Origin: Catonia carolina | Taxonomy: Eukaryota; Arthropoda; Insecta; Hemiptera; Achilidae | Direction of reading: 5' to 3' | Assembly: GCA_035578175.1 (NCBI GenBank) | Contig: JAQMRL010000003.1 | Coordinates: 27,166,672 to 27,230,671 of the forward strand | DNA: 64,000 nt | Shown here: one piece after another, positions 1 to 8,738 of the stretch | Numbering within the stretch: position 1 is the stretch's first letter | Layout of the letters: the number at the start of each line of letters is the position of its first letter | Position numbers and translations under genes: made by a program | The notes under the pieces: generated by a model | Database searches by the model: none | Told to the model about the DNA's origin: nothing | Seen by the model: only the letters and a program-made list of their open reading frames with translations

Positions 1-97
1 AATCACTTCTTTGAAGTTCACTCCATTCATTAAACCACTCAGCTATGTAACGAATTTGACGGTCAGTGTCTGGCACAAATCCATTTGTAGAACACAT
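1..97 (-). CDS. 5' coding exon of a host gene, C14orf119-like (partial)
   Basis: A minus-strand ATG at 97-95 opens a frame that stays open for 32 codons to the window edge. The visible peptide contains YIAEWFNEWSELQRSD. The aromatic, Trp-rich helix followed by Leu-Gln-Arg resembles the start of the small conserved animal family typified by human C14orf119, in which a 'WF..W...QR..F' motif sits near the N-terminus; the function of that family is not established. The start is the first ATG and has an A-rich context (AAAAATG). There is no splice donor before the edge, so the exon continues leftwards. Codon use looks ordinary and there are no breaks, unlike every mobile-element frame in the window. 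The family assignment is from memory; that this is a real exon is more certain than its name. Confidence 0.5.
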   Translation of the reverse strand, partial: MCSTNGFVPDTDRQIRYIAEWFNEWSELQRSD

Positions 98-1150
98 TTT
101 TATAAACAGTAAAATTTAAATTATTTTAAAACCACCACGTACCGACGACACAATTCCGGATTACATTACAGTTACAACGGGACTCTTCACAAAACTAGTG
201 CGTGATCATATAGCCGTGTTTCACGTTATCAACACGTTCTAACACGCAGCGCTACTCCCGAACGTTTGAAAGGCAAATAAAATACACGTGTACTTCGAAT
301 TTTTGTAGCCTAAGAACATCAAAATCTTAATATGCTTATTTTTGACAACTGTATATTTTACTTGTTAACTTGCAACTTAAATGTGCTGTAAAATTGTTGA
401 AAATTTTATCTAACATCACGGAACACTAGCGCTTCAAATGAAAAGTTGGTTACTTGCTCAGGAACTAGATGATGTTTCAATTACGTCGAGCGCAACTTTT
501 AAAATCCTGAAGCAATATAAACTAATAGCGTCTGTTTTTATAAAATAAAAACTCCTGTGTGTCTAATAAAAGTTCCTTCATTCCATTTCATAAAAATATA
601 TTAGGTCGCAATTCAGTAAAACTAAATTCGTCACATTAAAAATTAATATCACGATTTAAGGAACTTTTATCATAATGCTTTCAATTAGTATGGAAAATAA
701 ACACAAGGTTGCAGCACCTACCTAGCTTGTATAGAGTAGTTCTAAGATTTATCCACAGAGAGAGTTAGCATTCAGTAATGTACACCGTGCACTTGGCGTC
801 GCGTTGATTTTGAATGTAATCTAAATTTCATTTTTCCGGATGTGATTATCTTCACAAAGGTAAGCCTAACTATTATGTTTTTGTAACAAATTTAAGTTCG
901 TTGATGTTAAAGTTCATTAAAATTTTTTTTAAATCAGTTCCTACTTGTACAGAAACTGAACTTTCTCAAAAATTACATATGGTTATCAAAATCATGCATA
1001 TGTTCATGTTCTCAGAATTTTCAGTACAGGGTAAAAATTGATTTCTCTTTACTATCTGTTCTATATATGTGTGATTAATTGAATATTAATGATAGAATTT
1101 TGTTACCATACTTTACTTCATACTTCTATAGTCAAAAAATTTAAAAAAAA
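98..1150. other. Upstream region of the edge gene; no second gene recognised
   Basis: This stretch should hold the 5' UTR and promoter of the minus-strand gene at the left edge. No clear TATA box or initiator stands out. A possible non-coding first exon of a divergent plus-strand gene ends at 859, where CACAAAG is followed by GTAAGC, a good splice-donor match. Nothing downstream in the window confirms it. The rest is AT-rich single-copy-looking DNA. Confidence 0.3.
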
Positions 1151-1151
1151 A

Positions 1152-1228
1152 CATAATGGTCAGTGCAACTGGATTTTATGTCATGGGTCCCAAGTTTGAT
1201 TCCCAGTCAGGTCTAATAATTTTTGTCA
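1152..1228 (+). repeat. tRNA-like SINE head fragment
   Basis: A box-A-like TGGTCAGTGCAACTGG is followed about 30 bases later by a box-B-like GTTTGATTCCC, the internal RNA polymerase III promoter layout of tRNA-derived SINEs. The segment after box B (AGTCAGGTCTAATAATTTTT) resembles the one at 26,265-26,300, suggesting the same family. It has no acceptor-stem pairing, so it is not a functional tRNA gene. Confidence 0.4.
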
Positions 1229-1230
1229 CT

Positions 1231-1674
1231 CATTTTTATTTATCAACTGTCATAATCAGCATTAGCAGTAAACTGCGAAAAAAGCGCACATTGCAGAAAC
1301 TATTAACTATTATTATATGAACATCTTGCATAAACTATTAAGATACATAAATGTGGTTATGGTTGAACCATTTTAGTCACAGAGTTAAAAACAAAAGATT
1401 AGGTACTTTCTGTAATTTACAGTATTATGATTATTTTATATTAATGTTAGTATTATTAAAATATACTTAAATTAATAATAGTTATTACGGTACTTTAGTA
1501 TGCATGACAAAAGCCTAAATTGTTAGCTGTCTCTTTCTCTATATCTATTGAAATTGACAAACATATTGTTGAATATTATGTTGGTTAAATATGCATGGCA
1601 TAATTTCACTCATTGTGACACTTTATAACATAGGTAGCTCTGTTAGAATATTAAACTTTTCATCAGTAACACAG
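1231..1674. other. AT-rich stretch without recognisable features
   Basis: I see no coding frame, tRNA-like block or repeat relationship here. Confidence 0.3.
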
Positions 1675-2420
1675 TAATCTTAAAAATCTGGTGTGAAACA
1701 CTTACATGCCTTTCCTGCCTCTTTCTTGCCAAAGTAAATAATGAAAAATAAAATAAGTTATGTTTATGAGTAAAAAATATAAAATTAAAAAGAAGCCTAA
1801 TTTTAATCATGAGTGAAGGATGCTAAATGAAAATTAACCTCTGTTCAACTCAAAAATACACAAAATCACTTTGATGCTAAATCAAGCTCTTAAAACAAAG
1901 TGTTATATAAAAGTTGCATGTGTTTTAATTATCTATAATGATATTTATTATTTTTTTTTAATTTCTTTTAATACAATTTTGTTAAAAATCGCAGGAACAC
2001 TTACTGATTGAGAAGTACTTTTGTGGCTTTACCACATCGTCAGCTCTTCACAATACTTAGAATTAAACAATTAAGAAAATTATATTTTATCAGAAATGTA
2101 AACCTCCTCTATATGTCACGAAAATTACAAGAATGCTCATGACAAGTAAAAAAAACTTTAGTTTATATTACTTTTGTCGTAAAAAGCATACTTAGGCTTC
2201 ACTCTTGAAAACCCACTCACTAATTTCAGTCAAAAATATGGGAAATTACTAATTGACACTATACAAAACACAGTAGAAAAATGGTTCAAATAAAAGTTTT
2301 AGATTTCTTAATTTTCTACAACTTATATATAATTTTTTTCGTAAAATACATAACTAAGGTCACAATGTTAAAAAACAATTTTTTACTAAATGAATTTCCT
2401 AAAACCCAATAAAATTCATC
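1675..2420 (-). repeat. Rep-A repeat, copy a (diverged, interrupted)
   Basis: The copy starts with AAAAATCTGGTGTGAAACAC, the right-end signature of the Rep-A family seen at six other places in this window, and continues with the typical body (ATGAGTGA...AAAATGAAAAT, then ACTAATTGACAC and AAAAGTTTTAGATTTCTTA near 2,240-2,320). About 290 bases from 1,910 to 2,200 have no counterpart in the other copies and may be a later insertion. The left end with its TCTCTTGCC terminal repeat is missing. Confidence 0.6.
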
Positions 2421-2549
2421 AGTTGTAGCACTTAGTACTCTAACTTGTAAGCATGAGAAATGTATTAAGTAGGATGATTTTAAACAAAATTGTAAAAAGT
2501 ATTTTTGTAAAAGTTGCAAAAAAGTGTAAAATTGCATGAATGAATAACA

Positions 2550-2585
2550 ATTTCTGTTTCTCTTGTAAACAAGAGAAACAGAAAT
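2550..2585. repeat. Perfect 17-bp-stem palindrome at a LINE junction
   Basis: ATTTCTGTTTCTCTTGT is followed after two bases by its exact reverse complement. It lies just upstream of the LINE fragment that starts near 2,590, so it may be a foldback made when that truncated LINE inserted. It could also form a strong hairpin if transcribed. Confidence 0.7.
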
Positions 2586-2589
2586 AAAA

Positions 2590-2800
2590 TTATTGCAACA
2601 TAAATGGAGTACTGGAGAAGATGCTGTAGTTTGAGCAGTTAAGAAAAGGTACCCAATGATGAAATTAGAAGGTGGATGCAAGGTCAAGAGAATGCAATAA
2701 AATATATAGAGGAAAAACAATAATTGCTATGGTATGCACAAGTCAGAAGAGTGGGGGCTGGATAGATTCATGCGATAATGAATAGAGTAGAATACAAAAG
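2590..2800 (+). pseudogene. LINE reverse transcriptase, C-terminal fragment (degraded)
   Basis: Translation with frameshifts gives pieces such as YIEEKQLLWYAQVRRVG, which matches the conserved C-terminal stretch of insect endonuclease/reverse-transcriptase LINEs (the 'LLWYGHVRRM' motif). Upstream is WRRCCSL-like sequence matching the preceding 'YWRR' block. Only the last ~70 codons remain, so this is a 5'-truncated dead insertion. It directly precedes the two-gene cassette. Confidence 0.5.
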
Positions 2801-2865
2801 TTATTGGGTTTGAATTTCCGGTTTCGACTGGAAGTGGCTTGAAATCGGAAGTCAAGAAATCAAAG

Positions 2866-3027
2866 AGGGAATTTTTTTTTGTATCCAAGGGGACAAGAAA
2901 AACTCATTTTCTTTCTATCACAATGGGAAGAAACAGTGTTAGAATCTGTTGTAGCGTCCTCGTCCAACCCCAAGGAGGCTGTAACCACCTACCAACCAAG
3001 AACCTGCCGCCTGGCCACTTGATCTGA
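2866..3027 (+). pseudogene. Unknown protein Y, C-terminal part (cassette copy 1)
   Basis: I do not recognise this protein. The frame reads from about 2,866 (FFFVSKGTRKTH) to a TGA at 3,025-3,027 and ends VLVQPQGG, then LPPGHLI. The inverted copy at 46,547-46,699 encodes the same peptide with FFVSK, TKTH, TMG, VLVQPKGG and LPPGNLI, and stops at the same codon. Several differences are conservative (Q/K, H/N) and the stop is shared, which argues for past protein coding. An ATG exists upstream at 2,839, but similarity between the copies starts only near 2,868. A convergent frame (protein X) ends about 200 bases downstream on the other strand. Confidence 0.45.
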
Positions 3028-3482
3028 CATCTGTAAAACTCCTCACCTCCCTCAGAACTGTTAATATAATACTACAAGGAAAATGTCAGGTTAAAATTAC
3101 ACACTGTCAGCAGGGTGTGGAAGGGAACTGTAGCCTAATTCCTCTCTCGCTGTCACTGACCAACATTCACTATCTCACTTTCATTCATCTCTTTCGTCAC
3201 CAGCTCAGGAAATAAGTATGCTTACTTTATGAGATTGGGACAAGATTGATTTACTGTGGGAGAGGGCAATCCCGACGATCTTCAGATGTCTCCTCCCTCC
3301 GCAGCCAACCCATCTACCTCTCTGCAAACTGAGCGACCAACTTCCAGCTCTCCTCATTGCAGCATGGCTGCTCCTACTCTCTCTGGGCTCCATAGTGCAA
3401 CTCGTATCTTCTCAGATGTCTCTATTCTTTTGAGGCCAAAATAGGAACATCTTTCAAAGATAAAGTCAGAATTTGGCAACAA
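2868..3482. repeat. Unidentified two-gene cassette, copy 1
   Basis: About 615 bases match, in inverted orientation, the sequence at 46,060-46,700. Landmarks shared by both copies include TTTTTTGTATCCAAG, GGAGGC..CAACC, CTTGATCTGACATCTG, TCACCAGCTCAG, CTCCTCCCTCCGCAG and ACATCTTTCAAAGA. Two frames point towards each other: protein Y on plus and protein X on minus. GC content is visibly above that of the flanks. No terminal repeats or target duplication are apparent, so this may be one piece of a longer element. Confidence 0.65.
3227..3475 (-). pseudogene. Unknown protein X, C-terminal part (cassette copy 1, frameshifted)
   Basis: On the minus strand the frame reads IFERCSYFGLKRIETSEKIR, then VALWSP..VGAAML, matching IFERCLYF, ETSEKI, VSLW and VG in the copy at 46,089-46,420. 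A two-base deletion after VGAAML breaks the frame; beyond it the other frame resumes with EESWKL-like and AQFAER-like residues. The stop TAA at 3,229-3,227 aligns with the stop of the other copy. The AATAAA that follows the stop in copy 2 is degraded here. Function unknown. The pattern of strands ending in an amphipathic helix loosely recalls small single-strand DNA-binding proteins, but that is a guess. Confidence 0.4.
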
Positions 3483-3484
3483 AA

Positions 3485-4615
3485 ATAGTCATTCGATTCC
3501 TAGCTACAGAAATCACTGATAGTTTTTGACAGAAGTCAAAAAAAAATATTTAAAAAAATTTCCACCAGTTATGACATGTGTCGTCTCATGCAAGGGATTT
3601 TATTTATTAATTATTTATTATACACATTTTTATTAATTAACGTATGAACTATTACAAGTGGATATTCACAGTGTTTTTCTATTAGATTTGTGTGAAAAAT
3701 TTTAATACTTAAGATAATTTTGTAATAGATACTTAGATAGTTTTGTAATTAAACAAAAAGATATAAAAACATATAGGTAACTACTATCATTACAACTAAC
3801 ATTAACATTTGGTAACTATTATCATATTCAACGGAGTTATAATAATTTGATATGACATTGACTATTCCCATATTGTAACATTTAGGCTAGAAATAGTTAA
3901 GGTGAGGTAGTGTTATCGTATGAAGAAAGTATATTATTGCTATGCTACCTGGGAAGAGTGGAGTAGTGGTGTTATTGTTATTTCTTGTATTATTTTGTTA
4001 TTAAGTTTTATTGAATTACTTGTATTTACTAATTTTTGTATTCGTGTATGCCCTTTTATCATTTATTTACACATTTTCTGAGAATCCTTTTTATTATCTT
4101 CTTTTTTTGTACAAAGTACCTTTTTACAATTACTATTGTTTCCAGAATTTGAAAGAAAGCCTTTGTATTTTTATTATGTGTTTACTACCTCATTTTCTAC
4201 ATCTTTCTAGAAGCCAAAAGAATACAAAAAAGAAAAAATAGATTAATAAACGGTAATTGTTTACTAATTGTATTGAATGTATTTAATTTATGAGTCTTTA
4301 TTTATTACAGGCAAGATATGCACTGTGCTGTTAGACCCTAACCTGGTGGACCAAGGACTCTTCTGTTAGGATTACCATAATCAGCCAGTTAGATCTTAAG
4401 TACAGTTTTCAGGCACCAGATACTCGCTCTCAGCCTTCTGTTCCCAGGAAGGATTTGTCAGAGTGATGACAGATAAATTAGCATTTAAATATCACTAGGT
4501 TTTTTTTGGTAGATACTAACTTTTGTGATTCTCACAAGGTTACCACACAGCCATTTTAACTGTACCTTACAGCAGTTAATAATTTGTATCTGATACTTCC
4601 CAAGATAACTCAAAT
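3485..4615. other. AT-rich spacer with a short LINE trace
   Basis: No gene seen. Positions 3,828-3,882 (CAACGGAGTTATAATAATTT and CTATTCCCATATT) resemble the LINE segment at 4,676-4,715, so a very old copy of that LINE may lie here. The rest is featureless. Confidence 0.35.
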
Positions 4616-4619
4616 GGTA

Positions 4620-4822
4620 TGGGACAAATTAGGTTGTAAGAGGGTACAGTTTACTGTTTAATCTAGAACAAAATTTAACGGAGTTAAAATTTAATACGAT
4701 ATTAGCTATTCCCATATTAGCTTATGGAAGTAAAGTGTGAATTTCTGGTTCAGAGAGGAAAACGACTGCAGACAACAGAAATTACATTTTTTCAGACTGA
4801 CAAACTTTGTTCCAAATTAGAC
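4620..4822 (+). pseudogene. LINE reverse transcriptase fragment, left part of a nested insertion
   Basis: From about 4,667 the translation gives TELKFNTILAIPILAYGSKV, the segment before and including the conserved 'YGSE.W' box of insect endonuclease/RT LINEs, followed in a shifted frame by KRLQTTEITFF, the 'R.Q.AEM.FL' box. The coding sequence stops being recognisable at 4,822, where Rep-A copy b begins, and resumes at 6,470 with AELGVQALN. The same LINE has therefore been split by the repeat. Stops and frameshifts show it was dead, or is now. Confidence 0.5.
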
Positions 4823-4997
4823 AGGTTGTAATAAAAATCGGGTGCGAAATATTCACACGACTTTCTCTTTCTAATGTAGATTATGCACAATGTGACCTAC
4901 ATTTTTAATTATGAGTAAACGCTGTAAAATGAAAAACATACCCTAATTTCAATCACGAGTGAATGACCCAAAATGAAGATAAACCCCTGTAGAACTT

Positions 4998-5200
4998 AAT
5001 AATAATTATGAACAATCGAAAATTGCCTCTAAACTAGGCTCTGAAGAGAAAAATGGTTAAAATAAAAGTTGTAGGTTTTTTAATTCCCTATAACTTTATA
5101 CAATTAATAATAATTATGAACAATCGGAAATCGCCTCTAAACTAGGCTCTGTAGAGAAAAATGGTTAAAATAAAAGTTGTAGGTTTCTTAATTCCCTATA
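4998..5200. repeat. 108-bp tandem duplication inside Rep-A
   Basis: AATAATAATTATGAACAATC recurs exactly 108 bases later, and the following ~85 bases (CTCTAAACTAGGCTCTG.AGAG, then GTTAAAATAAAAGTTGTAGG) match almost perfectly. This is a recent local duplication of one internal unit. Confidence 0.8.
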
Positions 5201-5780
5201 ACATTGATTACATACAATTTTATCGCATAACTAATGCCGCAATCTTCAAAAATCTAATTTTTTACCGGTTTTGTTGGAATTAACACAGAAAATTTCTAAC
5301 TACCGCTACACTAAGCGTTATACAAAAAAAGCTAACTGCTAAAATAAATTGTAGGTTTTTAAATCTTTTACAAATTTGATTTTATACACTTTTGTTGTAA
5401 AATGCATACTAAGGCCGGAATCTAAAAAAAATTGCATTATTTTAAAAATTAATTTCATTAAAAAAACTGAATTGCCGCTAAACTAAGCGTTTTACAAACA
5501 AATGTTTGAACTAAAAGTTCTAATGTTTTAAATACCTAGGGCCTATTCTAAATTTTTGATTAGGCCTACATACACTTTTGCTGTAAACTGCATATTGAGG
5601 CTGCAATCTTAAAATCATTTATTTGTACGAGAGAAGCCTCTCCAAGAATTTCAACAAACATGGCGCTTACCCTTTCTTGTAGAACATAAAATAAAGTAAA
5701 TGAGGCGATTTATTAAAAAAATCGTAGTATCCGTTTTTTTATAAAATCCGAAAAGAATGAAAAATTTCACGAGTAAACTA

Positions 5781-6196
5781 TTGCTTGAGTCCCAGCTCCG
5801 TGCAACCTCCATGTAGTTGGAAGGAATGCAGTGCGTTGTTATAGTAGTGGGAGAATGAATGAGGTTAGTAGTGTTTCACAGCTGATCAATTTGTAGTGGT
5901 AGCGTGTACTAATTAAACTAAAAAAATATTCTTTTCATCCGGCGCATTAATTTAACAAATACCTACCGTGTTATTAACTTGGTCGGATTCATAATATTTA
6001 ACTTACCAATTCATATCAAAATATGTAAACAAATAAATGTAATAAATACAAACAAATATGCTAAATACGGAAAATTTAAAACGAATGTTTTTTATCAGAG
6101 TAATACAACAATCGTTCTCCCAGCATGCGTCACTCTTTCATTATACCTCACCCGTACCCTTCACCACACAACTACAAGGAGCTTGGAATCACACAA
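5781..6196. mobile_element. 416-bp MITE with TA target duplication
   Basis: Comparison with Rep-A copy c (9,840-9,880) shows that ACTA|GTACTTCCGG was split here. The insert is flanked by TA (5,779-5,780 and 6,197-6,198). Its ends, TTGCTTGAGTCCCAGCTCC and the reverse complement TTGTGTGATTCCAAGCTCC, form a ~19-bp imperfect terminal inverted repeat. It has no meaningful open frame. TA duplication and size fit a non-autonomous Tc1/mariner-type element. Confidence 0.65.
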
Positions 6197-6469
6197 TAGT
6201 ACTTCCGGTTGAACTATTTTGATGAAAATATTTATGTTGCGTCCGTTAGTGGTAGACCTACATAATTTAAGTTTCAAGTTTAATTTTCATACGATGTTTC
6301 GTTGTTAAGATATTTTGTTCACACAGACACAGACCAATCGCTAAAAACATGTTTTTTTTGGATTCGCGGGATCTGAAAATGTGTATAACCGGTGAAATCT
6401 TGATTTAAAAAATTGACATAAAAACAATTTACTTCCTTCTCTATAGATTCATATAGGGCAAGAGAAAGT

Positions 6470-6509
6470 AAATCTATTTCAGCTGAGCTTGGAGTCCAAG
6501 CACTAAATA
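6470..6509 (+). pseudogene. LINE reverse transcriptase, middle piece of the nested insertion
   Basis: The frame reads AELGVQALN and, if the element at 6,510-7,479 and one TA copy are ignored, runs straight on into INMSKY and WKDYA at 7,482. This matches the conserved 'ELG...L...I.KY...W' stretch seen in the other LINE ends here (for example ELGIESQNAKITKYKRRW near 35,270). Confidence 0.55.
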
Positions 6510-7479
6510 TAGGGTGATTCAAAAAGAGCGCCGGTTTTGATATATCAAATTAGGAGATTTATTTTATTGAAAAACTGAAAATAAATACATCAACAAGTTC
6601 ATCTTACCTTCCGATTTTATGTATGAAAAATGATGTCATGGATGTGTCCTCCTCTACTGCGCTGGCACGCATCAACTCTGTCCATGAAATTGGATATTAC
6701 TGCACGACAAGTTTCGACTATGTGGGAAAAGTTTCCGTATGTGGGGTTTTCTAAACCCCACATACGGCAGTTCTGTTTATTAACAAAACCGTTTAAGTGG
6801 AAGTGCGCCTCATCACTGAAAATGATTTTGTTTGCGAAGGTGTCATCATCCTGCCGTTTTCTCAATACCCAGTCAACAAACTGTCGTCTCTTCTGGTGGT
6901 CTGTCACTTTCAAATGTTGCGTCAACTGAATTTTATACGGGTGATATTGGAGATCGTACCGAAGAATTCTCCGTACAGAAGAACATCTTAAACCCAATTG
7001 TTGAGAACGGCGACGTATTGATTTTGCTGGGCTAACAGCCACACTGTCACGAACCAACGCAACGTTCTGCTCAGTTCGGCCAGAACGACGACGTCCAGAA
7101 CTTTTAAGGTCGACTGTTGAACCCGTCTCAAAAAACTTTTTCATGAGCCTGCGAACTGTTGATTCATTCGGTGCTTCATACGTCCTAGAGTACCGCGAAG
7201 TCGCCTGACAGTAGCCGCATAACTCTCTCCACTCTGGTAAAATGTTTTGACGATTAACGTTGCGTAATTGCGCAATAATTGTTACGTCGTTGCGCAATAG
7301 TAAACTTCTCCATGTTAGACAGAGACTGCGAGAGTATTACACTGCGAACAAGAGAAACTACAACTGAATCGTCAATCGGAATGTTCTCCGAAATAGAAAT
7401 GAGGTCAAACAATGTTACCAACCGATAAACAAAAATTTACCAGCCGTTTAAAAACCGGCGCTCTTTTTGAATCACCCTA
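6510..7479 (-). mobile_element. 970-bp IS630/Tc1-mariner-type TIR transposon, internally deleted
   Basis: The ends TAGGGTGATTCAAAAAGAGC and its reverse complement at 7,460-7,479 are extended by matching GCCGGTTTT, giving a terminal inverted repeat of roughly 30 bp. TA lies on both sides (6,508-6,509 and 7,480-7,481), and removing the element with one TA restores the LINE reading frame, which fixes the boundaries. It encodes one transposase-like frame on the minus strand whose catalytic core has been partly deleted, so it could move only with help from an intact relative. Confidence 0.85.
6617..7297 (-). pseudogene. Transposase with deleted DDE core (IS630/Tc1-mariner superfamily)
   Basis: 226 residues without a stop. 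The N-terminal part (about 1-120) has helix-turn-helix features (ESTVRRLMKKFFETGS, then SGRRRSGRTEQN). Residues about 155-185 contain IIFSDEAHFHLNGFVN, the first catalytic Asp region. After GLENPTYGNF the protein jumps to a C-terminal tail (ACQRSRGGHIHDIIFHT) that in full-length relatives lies beyond the second and third acidic residues. The middle ~150 residues, including the second Asp and the last acidic residue, are therefore missing, yet the frame is kept. The protein could still bind the TIRs. Its intact frame suggests recent amplification as a deletion derivative. Confidence 0.75.
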
Positions 7480-7481
7480 TA

Positions 7482-7680
7482 TTAACATGAGTAAATACAG
7501 AAGTTGATGGAAGGATTATGCTCAATGGATATTCCAAGGAAGAATCTCCCTTCAAGTACTGAGGTACAGATCTAAAGGTAGTAGAGATGTGGGTAAGACT
7601 TGACAAAATGTTCAGCGATTATTTTTTGATCGGTGTGAACCAAAAAAGCATGTTTCCCTATTTGAGGTGGGAGAAGATGG
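7482..7680 (+). pseudogene. LINE reverse transcriptase, right part of the nested insertion
   Basis: The frame gives WKDYAQWIFQGRISLQVLRY and then RSKGSRDVGK, followed by RCEPKKHVSLFEVGE. These match the C-terminal block of the LINE at 35,160-35,480, where TACAGATCTAAAGG.AGTAG and TTTTTTGATCG.TGTGAACC also occur. It continues the piece at 6,470-6,509. One in-frame stop is present. Confidence 0.55.
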
Positions 7681-7746
7681 AGGAGAAGGAGGAGGATGAG
7701 AAGGAGGTGGAGGAGGAGGAGGTGTAGGAGGAGGGAAAGATGGCAG
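7664..7746. repeat. GGA/GAG-rich purine microsatellite
   Basis: An imperfect run of GGAGGA, GAAGGA and GGTGGA units gives a strongly purine-biased plus strand at the end of the LINE fragment. It may have grown from the LINE tail. Confidence 0.7.
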
Positions 7747-7747
7747 A

Positions 7748-8412
7748 TAAAGGAAAAGATGAAATGAGCCAATGCTTTTTTTAATCAAAGTGTCATTAAC
7801 AGGGTTTTTGCAGTTTATTAGGCCTGTATTCTATTTTATATTTTGTAGTAAAGGGGGTGTTTCCCCTCAGCACAAGAGTTGTGCTTCTGAGGTGGTCAAA
7901 TATTTACTTCTATTTCACTGACAGACTCAACAACACTTTTCAACAAGTTGAGCGTAATTAAAATAGAATTTGTAACAGGAAAATATTTAATTAATAAGAA
8001 CGGAACAAACGCAATTATATGGTGTTTACGTTAATTATTTCAAAACAATTTTGGAACAGTTAAATTAAACTACTGTACAATGCTAGTAGATGTCGGCTTT
8101 AAGAATTAATTATATTAATTTTTCTTCGTTGGAATTGCTTTCAGACAGTTTCTTTAATTAACTGTTAGGCCCTGCTAACCCTGCCTTATTCAACTACCTT
8201 ACAATATAAGTAGTATAATTATATACTATGTTTAGGAAAAGCTATAATTCAATCTATCAAGGACAAGTTTACAAGTAAAAGAGAATATAAATTTAAATAT
8301 TTAACAACAATGAAATTGTGTGCTAACCTCTGAAAAGTTTTTATAGCTTTTTTGTTATTGGGAACTGCACTTTAGTAACAATCACCAAATTTGATCGCTG
8401 CTTTTTGCGGTA
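7748..8412. other. AT-rich stretch without recognisable features
   Basis: No coding frame or repeat relationship noted. Confidence 0.3.
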
Positions 8413-8425
8413 TTTTTTGACGTGA

Positions 8426-8725
8426 CCCACCGGGTTGGTCTAGAGGTAAAGTCGTCGCCTTGAGTCAAATGTTTACTAACTGATTTTCGGAGACTAGGGT
8501 TCCTGGTTCAAATCCTATTAAAGATAGTTACTTTTATACGGATTTGAAAACTAGCCAGTGTTTACCGGTGTACTCTGATGTTTGGGTACAATTAACCCCA
8601 AACTGACCTGGGTCTGTACAAGACTACACCTCATTTACACATCATTCTCATCTCATTGGGCAATAGGGTTGCTTATTGTTGTGAATTGAAAAGATTGCAG
8701 CGTACAAACTTTAGAGATGATAAAT
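8426..8725 (+). repeat. SINE family S1, copy a, with 13-bp target duplication
   Basis: The head has box A (GGTTGGTCTAGAGGT) and box B (GGTTCAAATCC). The body, GGTAGTTAC/GATAGTTACTTTTATACGG through GTACAAGACTACACCTCATT to GGTTGCTTATTGTT, is shared with copies at 14.13, 15.1, 27.85 and 59.56 kb. The direct repeat TTTTTTGACGTGA flanks it exactly (8,413-8,425 and 8,726-8,738), so the insertion is complete and comparatively young. Confidence 0.75.
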
Positions 8726-8738
8726 TTTTTTGACGTGA

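Larger units (their letters stand above)
4818..6469 (-). repeat. Rep-A repeat, copy b (nearly complete, carries a MITE)
   Basis: The right end (AAAAATCGGGTGCGAAATATTC) is at 4,818 and the left terminal repeat (GGCAAGAGAAAGT) is at 6,457-6,469. Between them is the family body: several units with ACTAGGCTCTG, AAAAGTTGTAGG and ATGCATACTAAGG-type motifs, then CAACAAACATGGCGC, then ACTTCCGGTTG and the position of the (TG)n tract. In this copy that tract is only a short GT-rich stub near 6,320-6,335. A 416-bp TA-flanked element interrupts it at 5,781-6,196. The whole block sits inside a LINE fragment. Confidence 0.65.
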
